From Gossypium raimondii (taxonomy: Eukaryota > Streptophyta > Magnoliopsida > Malvales > Malvaceae): a DNA stretch of 64,000 nucleotides. The stretch spans positions 21,514,001 to 21,578,000 of the forward strand of contig NC_068569.1 in assembly GCF_025698545.1 (NCBI RefSeq). The letters are read 5' to 3'. This document shows, one piece after another, positions 12,991-26,422 of this stretch (positions are counted from its first letter, which is position 1; each line of letters begins with the position of its first letter). The translations under genes were made by a program, and so were the position numbers. Below the pieces are notes generated by a model, which saw nothing but the letters and a program-made list of their open reading frames with translations, did not search any database and was not told the origin of the DNA.

Positions 12991-15900
12991 TACTTTTCTT
13001 CACCTAAGACAATGGCTCCTTTTTTTTTTTCCTTTTTAATATACCTAAAAATTCACTGATAACATATTAAATAATAGTTTAAAATCAATTGTTTTTAAAG
13101 TTAAATATTTTAAGAAAATGTGAGAAATTGATCTCAAACTCTCATATTACACAACAAAATAATTTTGTTATTATACCAAATATTTATCTTTAAAAAAAAT
13201 TAAAATTACACATACATTAATACAACTCTATTCAAATTAGTCCCTCTAAATTTATGCACAACCGACCCAATTTGGATGATGGTGAGTGTTAGTTGACTTC
13301 TTCAAATGCTGTAAATGATCACTCTCCACTTTTAAGTGGGAACAGCACCCAGTTTACTTTTTTCTTAAACATTGTAATTTACTAATTTAGTTCATGATTG
13401 TTTAGAATTTTAGTACATCCATCATCAATTATCATTAGATTTTGTTAATTTAACGACTCTATTTATTTAAATTTAAATACAGATTATTTATTTTTAAAAT
13501 GTATGGTTTCTTTTTTTCATGGACTTGCATTACAATTTATATAATTTGAGAAGAGATGTTGTATAATTAAGTAAATGCAAAATTCAGGTAATTAATTCCC
13601 TTGTCTTTACTACTGTTTTTATTTGAATATAAAGGTTTCTCAGTGCTTATCATCTTTGACACATTTTGCTATTTTTTTAAATATGTAATACCTTTTGTCA
13701 TTTAATATATATTTTATTTAGTTTCTCAAACGTATTTCTTATTCATTTAAAAAATAATTAATTGAGTGACATTTATATTATTGTTAGTGCAGGAGGACAT
13801 GGATTCAAATATATTAAAGTATGTTATCTTACTATTTAAATATTGAAAAAGATTATGAATAGTTTTAAATATTGTACTAAAAGAGTAAATATTATAAAAC
13901 TTATAATAAAATTAATGTTTGAAAATAACTGTAGCTAATATTATTTTCTTTCCAAAAAATTGACATATTTTCCTATAGGGACATGGTGCAAGATGATGAA
14001 TGCAGTGTGACATTCTTTATATTGAGAGATATATTTTATGTAGGGGTAAAGTTGTTGACAGATAAGACTAAGACTGAAGAAAAGGTTAGACTAATGTAAT
14101 CATCTCAAAAGCATAACTTTATATTGTGAAACCCTAAATTTTAATTTTTCAAGTAAATATAAAATAATCAATAACTTTATATGATATTTTTAGAAAATAT
14201 TTTTATATTAAACTTTTAAGTTATTTTAACTATTTTAAATATAAATATTTTTATATCATAAAAATTAACTATAAATTAAATAAAAAATTTGGTTCAATTT
14301 CAAGTAACCACAGTTTTTAATTTGCATTTTATAAAATGTTCAAACACCTTGAATTGGTTTTATTTTTCTTATCCAACCCTAGTGAGATCGTTTCAATAAG
14401 ATTGAAAATAGTAATGGTAACGAGATTAATTACTAAAGCAATGAAATTTGATACTATAGTAAATAATATTAAAAATAATAGTGATATATTTGTTTTCGGA
14501 TTCAAACATAGAGGTGATGGCCTATTAGAAACATTAAATCAAATTTATGTAAAATAAAATTTGTAATATATTTGAAAAGTTATTAAATATTTAAAAATAT
14601 TAAAATTAAAATAAATATAAAAATAATATCTTTGAACTAACTATTTAAAATATATATCAAATTATTAAAAATTTTGAAATTTAAAATAATAATTATAAAT
14701 GGAACTATAATTTTTAAAGCAAATACAAAAAAGAAGAGAAAAGAAAAATAAGGATAAAAATGGAAGTTGTTGTTCAATGGGTTTTACTGAACTTTTTTAT
14801 GGTAATAAAAAAACGGGCACATAGTTTAATGGCATTGAAGTTTGCTAATCAACGGTGCGATTGCACTGAACTACAATTACAATGGTTTTCAAAGGATGCC
14901 TAAGAAAGTTACTTATCGCACATAAAGAAGACATCTAGCTTAGCTAGAAGGTTCTACACCACCCATTGCGCATTCGACAGGTAAGCTGTTATCATAGTTC
15001 GCTTAAAGATAAAACTTTGTTAACTAGTAAATGATGTTTTTTAAACAATAAATATTAATTTAATTTAATTTAATTGTTTTGAATAATATAATGATAAAAT
15101 TAATTTATTTAATAATAAAAGGTTAATTTAATCATGTCCCTACAATACAAAAACTTTTTAAGTATATTCACTTATTTAGTTGTATTGTTATTATCTTTCG
15201 TGCTTCAAACTTTTCACTTTAATTAAATATCAATATGTGGCTAATGAAACTTTAGTATTGTCATAAAAGTTAAGGCTTGGAGTGGTTGAATACCTAAATT
15301 TAAGTGTGTAGGTTTAATGTATCGTTAATTAAGTTTTAATATTATCAACAAAATTAAGGTCTTGAGTCGTTGAATACCTAAATTTAAGTGTGTGTTTAGA
15401 GTTTCACTTATGTGTGAAATCTATCCAATCATATTTAAGTTTTAAATATATTTTGTACTTTTCTATTTGAATTATTCAAAAATTTTTATTATTGTATTGC
15501 ACATAGTAAATTAATATTGAAATTCCAATATCATCCCGTTGCAAGACATTGGTGGACACGATCTAGCTAGTAAGCCCATCATTGATTCCTTCCAAGTCAA
15601 CTTGTTTGACTCTATTGGCACTTAATCAGTTGATTTGGCATATATTCCCACTACTTCATTTTGCTGAATTTAATTAACAGGAAGGAATAACTTGAGGGGA
15701 AAAGAAGAAGAAGAAAACAATTGTGGCAATGGTGGCCAACTAGACTTAAATGTTCCAGCTGGAATGTTCACTAACTTTCAAAGAGAATTATATTTTTAGA
15801 TAGAGAAAATCGATAAAAAAAATTTCAGTCTATTTCAATTTTGATATTAAGTAAACTGGTCACTTTAAAAAAATTGAAGTAGTTTAATCACTATCAATTA

Positions 15901-16920
15901 GAAAGTGAGTAACTAATGATAATTAATTAGAGTGTTAATATTTTCATCAATTCTACATAAATTTGACTAGTATAATAGCAAATTTAGCTCTCATATCTTA
16001 TTCATTCTATCAATTTGGTCAAGATTTAACAAATTTAACATGTAATATTTTTGTAAATGTATAAATGTTGAAATTCAATTTATTGAATTTTTAAAACCAA
16101 GATAAAATTAACAAAACAATTAAACATTGAGGGCTAAATTTTTATTACACCACTTAAAATTATGCACAATTGACAAAAGACGTTAATGATGCAATTCATT
16201 GTCCTTAATTACTCGCTTTCAATATTTATAGAAATTAAATTACTCCAATTTTTTAGAGGATTAGAGATATTTTTCAATGAGAAAGTCAAGATGAAAATTG
16301 AAAAAAAACATAAATATAAAATTTAACGTTTATCTATTTTGTCAATTTAGTCCTAAATTTTAGTCTTTAACATTTAAATTTTAGTAAATTTACCTTGTTT
16401 TGAATAAAAAATTGACTCAAATGTTAAAATTTTAATTAATTAATTCGTGAACTTTAATATTATCATCAAATTTGTCATTAAGTCTTGATTAAATGGCAAG
16501 ATTGAGCTACTAGGAATTTTAAGATTTTATGTTAGAGTCTAATCTTATGTAAATGTGCAAATTTTTTAAAATTTATTATTATATAATGAGTGAATTTGTT
16601 TGAATTTAATTAATTGTTCAACTAATTATTTTATTATTGAGTCTTATTTGAATTATCGGTATAGCTATAACTTAAAAATATATATTATCCCCATATTTTT
16701 AGAATAAAATTGTACTTTTCTTCAATATTTGCATGGTTACACTATTTCATTATGCTTGGCTTAAATAAACATAATTTTCTGAGGAAACATAAAAATGGGT
16801 TGAGGGTTTCAGATTAATTAGGATTTAAAAAAATAATTTTTGATTGATGCGAAATTTTTTTTTTTAGCATTACATCACAAGCGATTAGAAAATTAAAATA
16901 AAAAATAAAAAAAAATAAAA
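12991..16920. other. AT-rich intergenic DNA
   Basis: About 3.9 kb with no recognisable gene. A two-copy imperfect tandem repeat of about 85 bp lies at 15246-15415, sharing GTTGAATACCTAAATTTAAG. The small frames, such as 14336-14557, have no recognisable similarity. Confidence 0.6.
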
Positions 16921-17430
16921 AAGCTACCGAGTTGAGTTGGAGTAATGAGCGGAGTTACCGAGTTAGATACAAATACACAGACATCAAGCGAAGCAAGCAT
17001 CAGATCAGATCAGATGCTTGAGATTCCATTTAGGTGGGCCCCAGCAAATCAAAAACCTCTGGGGGTTGATCCTGCCCGAATCATCGAACCATTATAAAAA
17101 GACCACGTGTAACGCTCAGTGGCGGAGAATTTAGGGGCAGTTTGAACGGGCAGCTCCAGAAATATCTGGTTGCCAGGCACACCGGTTTTAGATATTTTGG
17201 CTTCCTTACCTAAACCAAAAACAGCCAATGAGGGAGAAGGAATAGATATATACACGTGGCAGAATGACGTGCTCTTATTCTCGTTCTTTCTTGCCTTGCT
17301 TCTTTTTTATCCGGTGGGTCCCACTCCCACACATGTTATGGATGGCATTTTGCATTGTCCACCCATCCCATACATGCATCCCATGTGACTAACGGAGCGA
17401 CGGTCAGCTGAGGGTATGTTTAGATTGCTC
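16921..17430. other. GC-richer block with two G-boxes
   Basis: It stands out in composition from the flanking AT-rich DNA. It contains CACGTG at 17104-17109 and 17253-17258, the latter as ACACGTGGC, an ABRE-like context. No convincing gene starts nearby. It may be a relic promoter or part of an old element. Confidence 0.3.
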
Positions 17431-17572
17431 GAAAGGTGTCGATCTGTAATTGGTGGGTTTTACTTTTTCTTTCTTCTCTTTTTAGTTTTAAAATAAATGG
17501 TACGTATATAAGTATGCACAATTTTAGGACGAAACTTTAAATTCCATAAATTATCGTAATATCTCATTCAAC

Positions 17573-18530
17573 TAGGGATAGATTCAGGGGTGCCAGGGCG
17601 ATCATCTCCTTTGAAATTTTCAGATTTTTTAATTTTGTATATAAATTATTATGTATTTTAAATTTAATATTCATATGGTATAATATTCACCCATTTAGTT
17701 AGATAATAATTAAATATTAATATATAATAGGCCTTAAAAGATTAAATTTAGAAGCCCAATATTGACTTTAAAGCTAATTTTTAGAATTAATTAATTTGGC
17801 CTATGCCCATACATAATTACAAAGCTTTTCGAATAGAAGATATCTATAAACTTATAAATGATTTTTATCTGGACGATTTTACGGAGCAAGAAAAGCAACG
17901 CATGAAAATTCAATTGAAGCATTTTCAACTTGATGCTCATCAAAGTACGGAGCTATAGAAAGCTTTCATAGTTGTCACGTTGTGTAAAGTGCTAGCTAAG
18001 ACAAATAAGTCAAGTATTTATCCTTTTCTTGATAGAATTATTCGTCTTATGCTAACTCTTTCAGTGTCTATTGCAATAACCAAACGAGCATTTTCAACTA
18101 TGAAAATTATGAAGACAATGCTTCGCAATAGAATGAAAGATGATATTCCTTCAATTTACTTAGTGGCATACGTCGAAAAAGAGATAGTTCGAGAAATTTT
18201 AACAGATACATCGAAAAAGAATGCCTAGTATTGAGAAATAGGACTAATGCCAAGTTTTTTTTAATTTAAAATTTGGAATTATAATAATATTTATGAAATT
18301 TTTAGTACAGTGTTAGTTATTCTTTTTGCATATTGGAAAAAATATTTAATTTTATATAGTGTGTTTTTTTTAAAATTACAGTTAAATCGTTTGAACTTTT
18401 TAAAAATATTAAATTGATTTGTTTGATAAGAAAAAATATTCGAGAAGAATTGATAATTTTTATGTGAAAAAAAAGTCGTTCGAATTTAGAATTTTCTCCC
18501 CTTTAGAGTAAAATCCTAGATCCGTCCCTG
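17573..18530 (+). mobile_element. Decayed hAT transposon with C-terminal dimerisation domain
   Basis: The ends are imperfect terminal inverted repeats: TAGGGATAGATTCAGG at 17573 against the reverse complement of CCTAGATCCGTCCCTG ending at 18530 (11 of 16 bases match, all differences transitions). Flanking octamers CATTCAAC (17565-17572) and CATTCAGA (18531-18538) are a degraded 8-bp target duplication, as hAT elements make. Frame 17980-18228 encodes YPFLDRIIRLMLTLSVS, then AFSTMKIMKTMLRNRM and VAYVEKEI, which is the hAT C-terminal dimerisation region. The catalytic body is missing and upstream codons contain stops. It is an internally deleted, inactive copy. Confidence 0.8.
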
Positions 18531-18644
18531 CATTCAGATTCGAAAACTTTTATTTTAGTCTATTCGTATACTTCAATTATTTGTTTCTCGTAGTGTTGCA
18601 TTTATTTAATGGTGAAGTAATTATTATTTAAATTGTTTACCTAG

Positions 18645-19370
18645 TTGGTGTCACGGGTTAATTAAATACAACTTAGTTAGGAATTGACTAATATAGATTT
18701 TTATTAAATGACTACTATTATTATTTTAATGACTTTTTTTTTGTAATTTCATACTTTTATATGAATTTTAAATAAAAGAACTAAAATTAACATGTCTATT
18801 AATTGAACTCATGTTCAGTAAAATTATAAACAAAATTTTACTACTATACTAATAATAATTCTTAAGTAAACTTAAAAAAAACAAACTAACTTTTAACATA
18901 AAATGTTTTCTCTCATTGTGTATATTAATAAAAACCCTAATTAAGTTGGTGTCTATCAAGGATTAATCAGATAGTAATTCAATTAGGAAATAACTAATAT
19001 ACCCTTATATTAAATGACTATTGTTATTATTTTGATGATTTTTTTATTTTTTCATACTTTTATATAGTTTTTAAATAAAAGAATTAAAATTAATATATCT
19101 AAATATTGAATCCATATTTAACTAGTTTATAAATAATTTTTTATCACAATGCCAATAATATTTTTAATAAACTAAAAAAAAACTTTTAACATAAAATGTT
19201 CTTTCACCAAATTTTTGTATCTATATACTATTAATAGAACTGCTCATTGAATTAATATTACGAGTTAACTAAATATTAACTTGATCGAACATAAGTAATA
19301 CATCATTTTATTAAATAACTATTATTATTATTCTTTTATGACATTTTTAAAATATAAATGTTGAACAGTT
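18645..19370. repeat. Three diverged copies of a ~300-bp AT-rich unit
   Basis: Similar text recurs at about 18645, 18950 and 19255. Each unit has a start like AGTTGGTGTC..GG.TTAAT, then TTAAATGACTA(C/T)T(A/G)TTATTATTTT, CATACTTTTATAT, AAATAAAAGAA(C/T)TAAAATTAA, and a tail ending AACTTTTAACATAAAATGTT. The third unit is shortest. No coding content. Confidence 0.6.
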
Positions 19371-19827
19371 GAAGTAAATCCTATATATTTTACAAGATAT
19401 TATACCATATTTGAAAACTATCACCAAAAGGAACATCTTACGAGGAACTAATGCAAAAGGCTCACTATCATTAAAAAGCGATAGACAAATTAGGGAACAC
19501 AGAAAGAAAAAGGCTCATTGAATAGCACTTCAAAAGAATTAACTAAAACATGCTATGAATTAACAGACAAACACTTTACATTAATTGAAAAATATAGATA
19601 TATGGATTTATCAAATTTAAAAATATTCAAGAATTTCAAAATCATGAATAAATAAACATCTAATAATAAATTCATGAATTGAGAAATTATAATGAATGTT
19701 GCATTTCCAACTATTCTACTACTCAATTTTACTCTATTCTAAAATCCAAATCCAAATTCTAAAATTCAAGTAACACATATCAGTCACCTAAGCAGAACAA
19801 AAATGATAACATGTCTATTAATAAAAG

Positions 19828-22800
19828 TTACTCTTGCTTGAGATAAAATGACTTGTGATTTTCCGGAGGCTTTTTGGCCAGCATTTGCTTTGTCTTTTCA
19901 AGAACACCGAAGAAAATTGAACCACCAATGCCTATCCACAGTACCCTTGGCCCAATACCCTGCACGAACGATGGCAGAACACACACACACAAAAAAAAGA
20001 AAAATCAGGTGAATCTGCTGCAACTTTCACAATTTCAGTCGCCAAGACATTCATTTCCAACTCTAAGATGACCTTTCAGTTTTTGTTAACAAAAAGGACA
20101 TTAATTTCATTAGGCACAGCAGGGACGAGGAAAGTAAAAATAGATGTTCAAACCTTCAAGAAAGCGTGGGTTCCTTCTTCACGCATTATAGTCCTTACAC
20201 AATCAAGAATCCCTTTGTACTGCTTTGATGATCCCTGAAAGAATAAAAAAGAAAGTTATGGATTTGAAGCAGTAGGAAGAAACTCAAATGCCTTTCACCA
20301 AATAAAAAGGAAAAGGTAATTGACCTGGACCATCAATCGAGTTTTTATCACATCAAGAGGGTTTGTTACAGTTCCAGTTATTGCCCCTGAATATGGATAC
20401 GTTAGACTTGCAGACAGCAAACCGTTGTGCTTATGTATAGACAGTACGTGTTGTACCAGAAGTTATCGGTTATAATGGATTTATGAGAACAATTCTGAAA
20501 GTACGCATAACTCCTAGGATTCTTATGAGGAACAGCAGCCCCACAAATTGGAATTACGATGCAAAAGGATTAGATGCAATTCAAATCCTTAAGAGGATTT
20601 TGATCCCTTCAGCATCATGATTCTAGTGGTAAGATGATAAAAGTGTATGTTTTCTGGAATTATGATCAAAATTTACACCAAGATGGCAGTAGTAATTGCC
20701 TATCACTGACTCAAACGTGAGACAATAATTAAAATATACATATAATAGAAATCTTAAACTGCTGAAAACAATTTACCAGCAACAGCACCAATTATGGCAT
20801 TCTCAGGATCATTCAGGTCTCGTTGTGCCTGTAAAAGGTAAATAGAATTTATGTCAAATTAGTTTCCCAGTGTACCACAAATGAAAAATGGCAGAGGATG
20901 CTTCATTTGGGTACTTTGTATATGAAATAAAAGTCAATGTTGATCAGAAACAAAACAATCAAAGTTGACGGCCACGAGGCGTACTCTAGGCGCTAGAATC
21001 ATTGCCTAAGTAAAGGCGTGATATGTATAAGTGTGCATATAAAAAAAGCTCAAAATATATAATTATGACAATAAAAAAATATGTAATTACTGAGAGGTAG
21101 TGAGTTTAATTTTCTTCCTTTTTTCATTATTAAAGTACAATTAATGAAAACAATGAAAAGAGAAAGAAATTTGAAGAGAACTTCAATTAAATGGTGTTTT
21201 TATTTTCACATATCACTTAATAGAAAAGGGCACCTAGGCATACTATATGCGTACGTGATCAAATGTGCCTTGCTTGAAATGGTATAAGGTGCATTTGTTG
21301 TCTAACACTAAGTCACATCACCTTTAACAACACAAAGAATGATAGAAAACAAAGTACATAAATGAGTAAAAAGAAATTGCTGAAGAGTAATATTTCAGTG
21401 TTTTCTGACACAAAGCAGCGTTGAGGTTTCCCCGGTTAAAATTCTCGAGGAAGGCTTCAGTGTATGGTCAGATCTGATCACCTTTACCGTTGCTTTTGCA
21501 GAGAGACGGTGTCCTCAGTTACACATTAATGGAATTCAATTAATATGGGATGCAGTTGTAAACTTTTTTAATTTATTGTATTTACTTTGAGTGAGATTTA
21601 GAAGTATGCACTTTCTATTAGAATTTCCAAGAGAAAGATAGTGCTTACTGCCAACTTATACCCTATTCGGAGTTGTTCGTAGATGCAAAACTGGATGGCA
21701 TCAAATGGCAAATCTCTCAATAAGAAGGATCCATATCCCTAAATTTCAGAAAGTGAGGTCAGGACATATGCACAAAGCTCAACACACAGAATATTGCATT
21801 CACATGCAGATTAACAGCTAGATTTCGGCAAGTAGCAATCAGATGCATAAAATATACAAATAACTTTGGAAACCAATGACTGTATCGCTTCAAAACACAA
21901 TATCAGACAACTCTGAGAAAACACTCTTCATAACAGCCTTCTCTTTTTTACTAAGCCAAGATTGCATAGCTCAAACCATAAGAATGAAATTTCAGGTTGA
22001 ATCTCAAGAATGATGCTTAATATGAGAAAACAAGCTTCCATACCGCATATAGACCTCTAAATCCCTCTTTAGCAACAATAAGGCGTACAGCAGCAGGGGC
22101 AGAAGCAAATTGCCCAGTTTGCATCCTTTGCTTAACAACCTGGAAAACATCCAATGAGCTGGAGAGAGAGAATTGAATGAAGAGAAATAAGTGACACTAA
22201 CTACCTCTGTTGGAACTCGAACAAGGGAAGAAGCAGCACCTCCTAGAGCACCTGCAGTCTGAATAAACTCTTAACAAATTATATACAAAGAAAGGCATCA
22301 TCAGTAGATCAAAACATGATAACCCTCAATATCTTAAATAGAAAGGGTCTAATATTGGGAAATGTGGGGTTATCACATTCCATACCACCATTAAGCAACT
22401 AGACAGATTGACAGAATATATTGGAACCAGGCTAGACCCATTCATGAAGGTTAGTTAAAAAGGTTTGCAAAGATGTTGCCAGCAGATGAGTTCTATATTA
22501 GACTAACAAAGTAGCTCATGAAGTCCAACCTTGGAAGCTCTTCCTTTCTGATATCTACAACTCTCATTTTTTGCATGAGAAGAATAATCGACCCCATGCA
22601 GGTGTATACATTTTGAGTGAGTATATATGTAACATGATGAAGAAGATTTAGAGGGGAAGATTTTGAAAAAGAAGAATAGTTCTATAAATTATTTTTTTCT
22701 TCCAAAAACTAGAAAGAAGCTAAAAGACTCAAAGGAACCAAAAATAGTTTAAAACTGTTAAGTCAATGAATCAAATTTTACTGATACTCATCCACCAATT

Positions 22801-25133
22801 TGCTGTTTGTTAATAATAGAACTTACCAAATGAGCAAAAGCACTCAAGTTTTCAGGTAAGGCTTTTAACAATTTCTGCTTTGCAGGTTCATATACACCAA
22901 GAAATATAGCTGAAGCCCTGTGGATAAGAAAATCCACTGGTCAAAATGCCAATCAACCAAAAATATAAAGTCGAAGGTGCAAAATTCCATGCATGAAATA
23001 ACAAGGATTACAAAAGTTTGCAACTAGATTACTCACGGCAAAACACCAGCAAGGTTTCCACCCAATCCAGAATAAAGACCCTTTAAAACAACTTTCCCTC
23101 CGCCACGGGCTGCGTACCATGAGAACAGGGTACTTGATCACAGGTATTCAAAGAGGTAACAATTGATTATGGGCGCTTCATCACAGGTATTCAAAGAGTA
23201 AACAGCCAAAAGTTAAAGAGAATACTAGAGGAAGGCAGACAAGAAACCAATTTGTTAAAAAAATGGTTAGTAGGATAATGCAGGCACAGATGGTGGATGT
23301 ATTTCAGAAATACCATCCCGTAATTTCATAATTAAAAACCTAAAAAAAAGTGTCAAGATAAAATTCCTTTCTGGAAATGATTAAATACAGAACCATTAAG
23401 TCAACTTACCTGGAGTCGAGTTTTTACTGTATCAATTGGGTACAGAGCTGCTTCGACAAAAACACCAGCCGTAGCTCCAGCTATGATACTTTCTGCAAAA
23501 TACACAAAAGATCTTTAGTAAGATCTGCTTCCAACCATGCTAAAGTTCAAGAAAGAGACATTTCTCAAAAAACAAATAAGGGCATTCCCACAAATGACTG
23601 GTAACATAGGGAAAATCCGGCGATGCAAACCAGATTAAATGCGATGGAAGGAATTCAGGACACTTGGTCAAGAAGTGGAATAAGCAAGCAGTAAAATAGT
23701 GCCCAAATTTTCAAGAAAAATATTACCACTGGACAAATGTATGCCTACTTTTCGTTGAAACAGTTCAACCACTTAGCAACAACTAGCTATAAAGAAGCTG
23801 CATTATCGTGTAAATAAGCAAACTATTTTAACTTATTAGCATAACAAAAGTCAGCCAATCATTTGTTTAATTACTTATTTTACACTAGATTTTCCAAAAG
23901 AGAACTTTGAGCTAAAATGAGCAAACCATTCTAAATTATTAGCACAACAAATACCTGTTGTTTGATTACAGTTCCATTTAGACTTCCCAAGAGCATAATA
24001 ACCAGCTGATAATATTAATTTCAATATACAGTATTGTATCAATCTAGTAAATTCCATTTCCTTGGTAGAAACGTAACCTGATGGATCCGAAGTTTTAAAC
24101 CAGTAGTCCGGTAGACTTGCCACTACCTAGGACAATATTTATGGCTCAGATAAACATTTTCACTGGTTCGCGTCGTCCTGAAAACATTACGCCCTAGATG
24201 AAATGAAACCATGCTTTTTCTGTCCCATTAAAGAATATACTGAACATCTCAATAGGACTAAAAAATTTACTAATCAAAAGTCTATTTGCACTTAAATTTC
24301 AATCTCATAACTTTTTAAGGTATATCTGCACTGAATGCAAGTTGGTATATCTTATGACGGTGAGAAGAAATTTTCATAAAGTTCCTTAGATTAAATTAGC
24401 TTAAAACCTCGAATGAAATTAATTTTGAATTCATTTCATGTTTTGACTGTTTGAACCACATGAACAACTTTTCCTTATATTCCTGATTATAAATTATAAC
24501 CCATGCCTGTAAGAGCACCAATTACGGCTTGCTTGAAGACATGGTTCAAATAGTAAGCACCGACATTGATGAATCTCAACTCTCAAGTATTAAAAGAGAT
24601 TAGGAACAACAATCAAAGAAAATAAGGGTTATTATAGTTTGGGATTACCACAAAAAACACGAAAAAAATCAAATGGGTTTTCCTCTTTTAGAAGAACTGA
24701 ATCCAGCAACCTATTTTCTTCTTTCAGCAGATTACATTTCTTATGGTTCAATCCATCTGCAAAACAACAAATAGCTTCAAAATAACCAAATGAATAATGG
24801 GACATTGCCGGAATGAAAAATTAAACCAAATTTAAAAAGAGAACAAAGGTTTTTTTATTATTTGGGTTCTTTAAAGGATTCAAATTAGTCATTGATTATA
24901 CCGGGACATGCCCAGAGTGAAAAATAAAACAAATATTCAAAAGAGCACGAAGTTTACTGGTTTGGGTCCTCTTAAAGGGCTCAAATTTATCATTGATCAA
25001 TAAGGATCAAAATGAAGGAAAAGAAAAGAAAAACTAAATGATTTCAAAACAAGAAGATAGTTAAAAGGAAAAAGCAACCAGGTGAGATTGTGTGAGAAGT
25101 TGACACACTGGACGACAGCGCTTGAGGATCCAT
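19828..25133 (-). CDS. SAMC: S-adenosylmethionine carrier (mitochondrial carrier family), 326 aa
   Basis: Exchanges S-adenosylmethionine for S-adenosylhomocysteine across the plastid envelope and/or mitochondrial inner membrane, feeding organellar methylation. Exons (minus): 25079-25133, 24649-24756, 23406-23492, 23037-23109, 22827-22917, 22205-22258, 22044-22139, 21649-21738, 20777-20828, 20325-20386, 20154-20234 and 19828-19959. The frame is continuous, 326 aa, close to Arabidopsis SAMC1. Three carrier repeats show the signature PxDTVKTRLQ, then VPTEVVKQRMQ, then PLDVIKTRLMVQ. The diagnostic block GSFLLRDLPFDAIQFCIYEQ and the C-terminal GPRVLWIGIGGSIFFGVLEK are present. The N-terminus (MDPQALSSSVSTSHTISP) is Ser/Thr-rich and could target an organelle. 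Exon 3 has two overlapping donors; only the one after GTAA keeps frame. The first exon is the least certain part. Confidence 0.93.
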
Positions 25134-26080
25134 TAGCTCCAAATGCTTGAATTCTACAACTTTCAGTGGCAGAGACAAGAATGGATTGGTTTATTTGTGT
25201 ACTTCGGAGTGGGCAAACCACACGAGGGAGAAAAGAAGCTACTTATTACAGGGTTTTGGCTGGGGCTTTCAAAAGGAGTGAATTTACGCAACCACCCCTG
25301 TTTTCTCTGGTTGTATGTATATTTTTTTAAGGTCAAAGAAATGGTCACGAAATTGTACTACTTCAACTTTTAATATTTTCAATTTAATTATTAAATTATT
25401 TAAAATTAATTTTTTTAATATTGATTTTTTTATTGATCTAATAATAAATTTCACCCACTAATATTTATACATTTTATCAATTTTATCTTATATATAATAA
25501 AATTCTACTCCACCTCTGACAATAGCCTCAACTCTCCTACTAAAACAAGCTGTTCATCTTTCTCCTCTCAAATGCCCCATGACTATAACTTTTTATCGGA
25601 ATACAGCATCAGGTGAATCACCATTCATCAAGGTAAGTGTTCGTAGTTTATTGACAATTTAGTCGAAATTTTCATTCACTGATATACAAAGAAAATTTGA
25701 ATACTCAATTCAATTGATTTTTCAAGTGGGATATAAATGATAGAAATGTCAAGTAATCTACATAATTGAGACAATGAAACTGATGAACCAAATCAAAGTA
25801 TATTTATACTAGTTATGCAACATCTAAAACATTAATCTATATCTATCAAATTATTTAGTTTATTTTTGTTATTATTGACCATAAAATAATGAAATTAATT
25901 TTCATAATTGCATCCACTGTCATCAATCAGTCAAATATGCAACATGCAATTCTAACATATTTTGATAAACTTTTTTTCCTCAAATAATTTGCTTATATTC
26001 GTCTTATTTATTTTCGCGAACAATTTTTTTTTAACGTAGCATTAACTATCAAATAGCTAGTCAAGCGAGCACAGGAAGTA
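25134..26080. other. SAMC upstream region and AT-rich spacer
   Basis: Contains the SAMC 5' leader and presumably its promoter, then AT-rich DNA. A minus-strand ATG at 25221 opens a frame overlapping the SAMC start, which could act as an upstream ORF. No gene is recognised. Confidence 0.5.
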
Positions 26081-26087
26081 GAATTGC

Positions 26088-26215
26088 TCGATAGTTCTAT
26101 AAATTAAGCTAACACATATAACTCAAAGAAAAAAAACTCTCAATGAATCAAAATTTATCGACCACCAATTTGCTGTTTGTTAATAAAAGAAGTTACCAAA
26201 TGAGCAAAAACACTA
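26088..26215 (-). repeat. Duplicated fragment of the SAMC gene (exon 5 end plus intron)
   Basis: The stretch reading CCACCAATTTGCTGTTTGTT, then TTACCAAATGAGCAAAA, repeats 22790-22842 in the same orientation. There the SAMC exon (HL codons and donor) meets its intron. Weaker similarity extends left through TAGTTCTATAAATTA and TCAATGAATCAAA. The copy changes the exon slightly and is not part of a gene. Confidence 0.7.
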
Positions 26216-26422
26216 ATGAAAAAAACAGATGAAAATCTAGTGAAACCCAATCAAAAAGTGGGGAACATGTGAGGCAGCAGCAATGGTTGAATCCAAGTTG
26301 CAGAGAGGAACTCCCTTGCATGATATAGATGTGAAATCTGTGAATACCCTCCTTCTTCCCTCTTATACACTTGGTATTTCTCTTTCTCCAGCATATAAGA
26401 AATATTACTACTATCCTCATTG

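Noticed and set aside
14336..14557. 73-aa ORF
   Set aside because: AT-rich chance frame without recognisable features.
23037..23410. Apparent frameshift between SAMC exons 3 and 4, suggesting a pseudogene or a GT-AC intron
   Set aside because: Using the overlapping donor 4 nt downstream (after GTAA, exon end 23406) with the ordinary AG acceptor restores frame and gives the residues seen in relatives.
24997..25221. SAMC start at the ATG at 25221
   Set aside because: That frame cannot join exon 2 through a sensible donor. The ATG at 25133 gives an 18-codon first exon ending CCTG|GTTGC that joins in frame.
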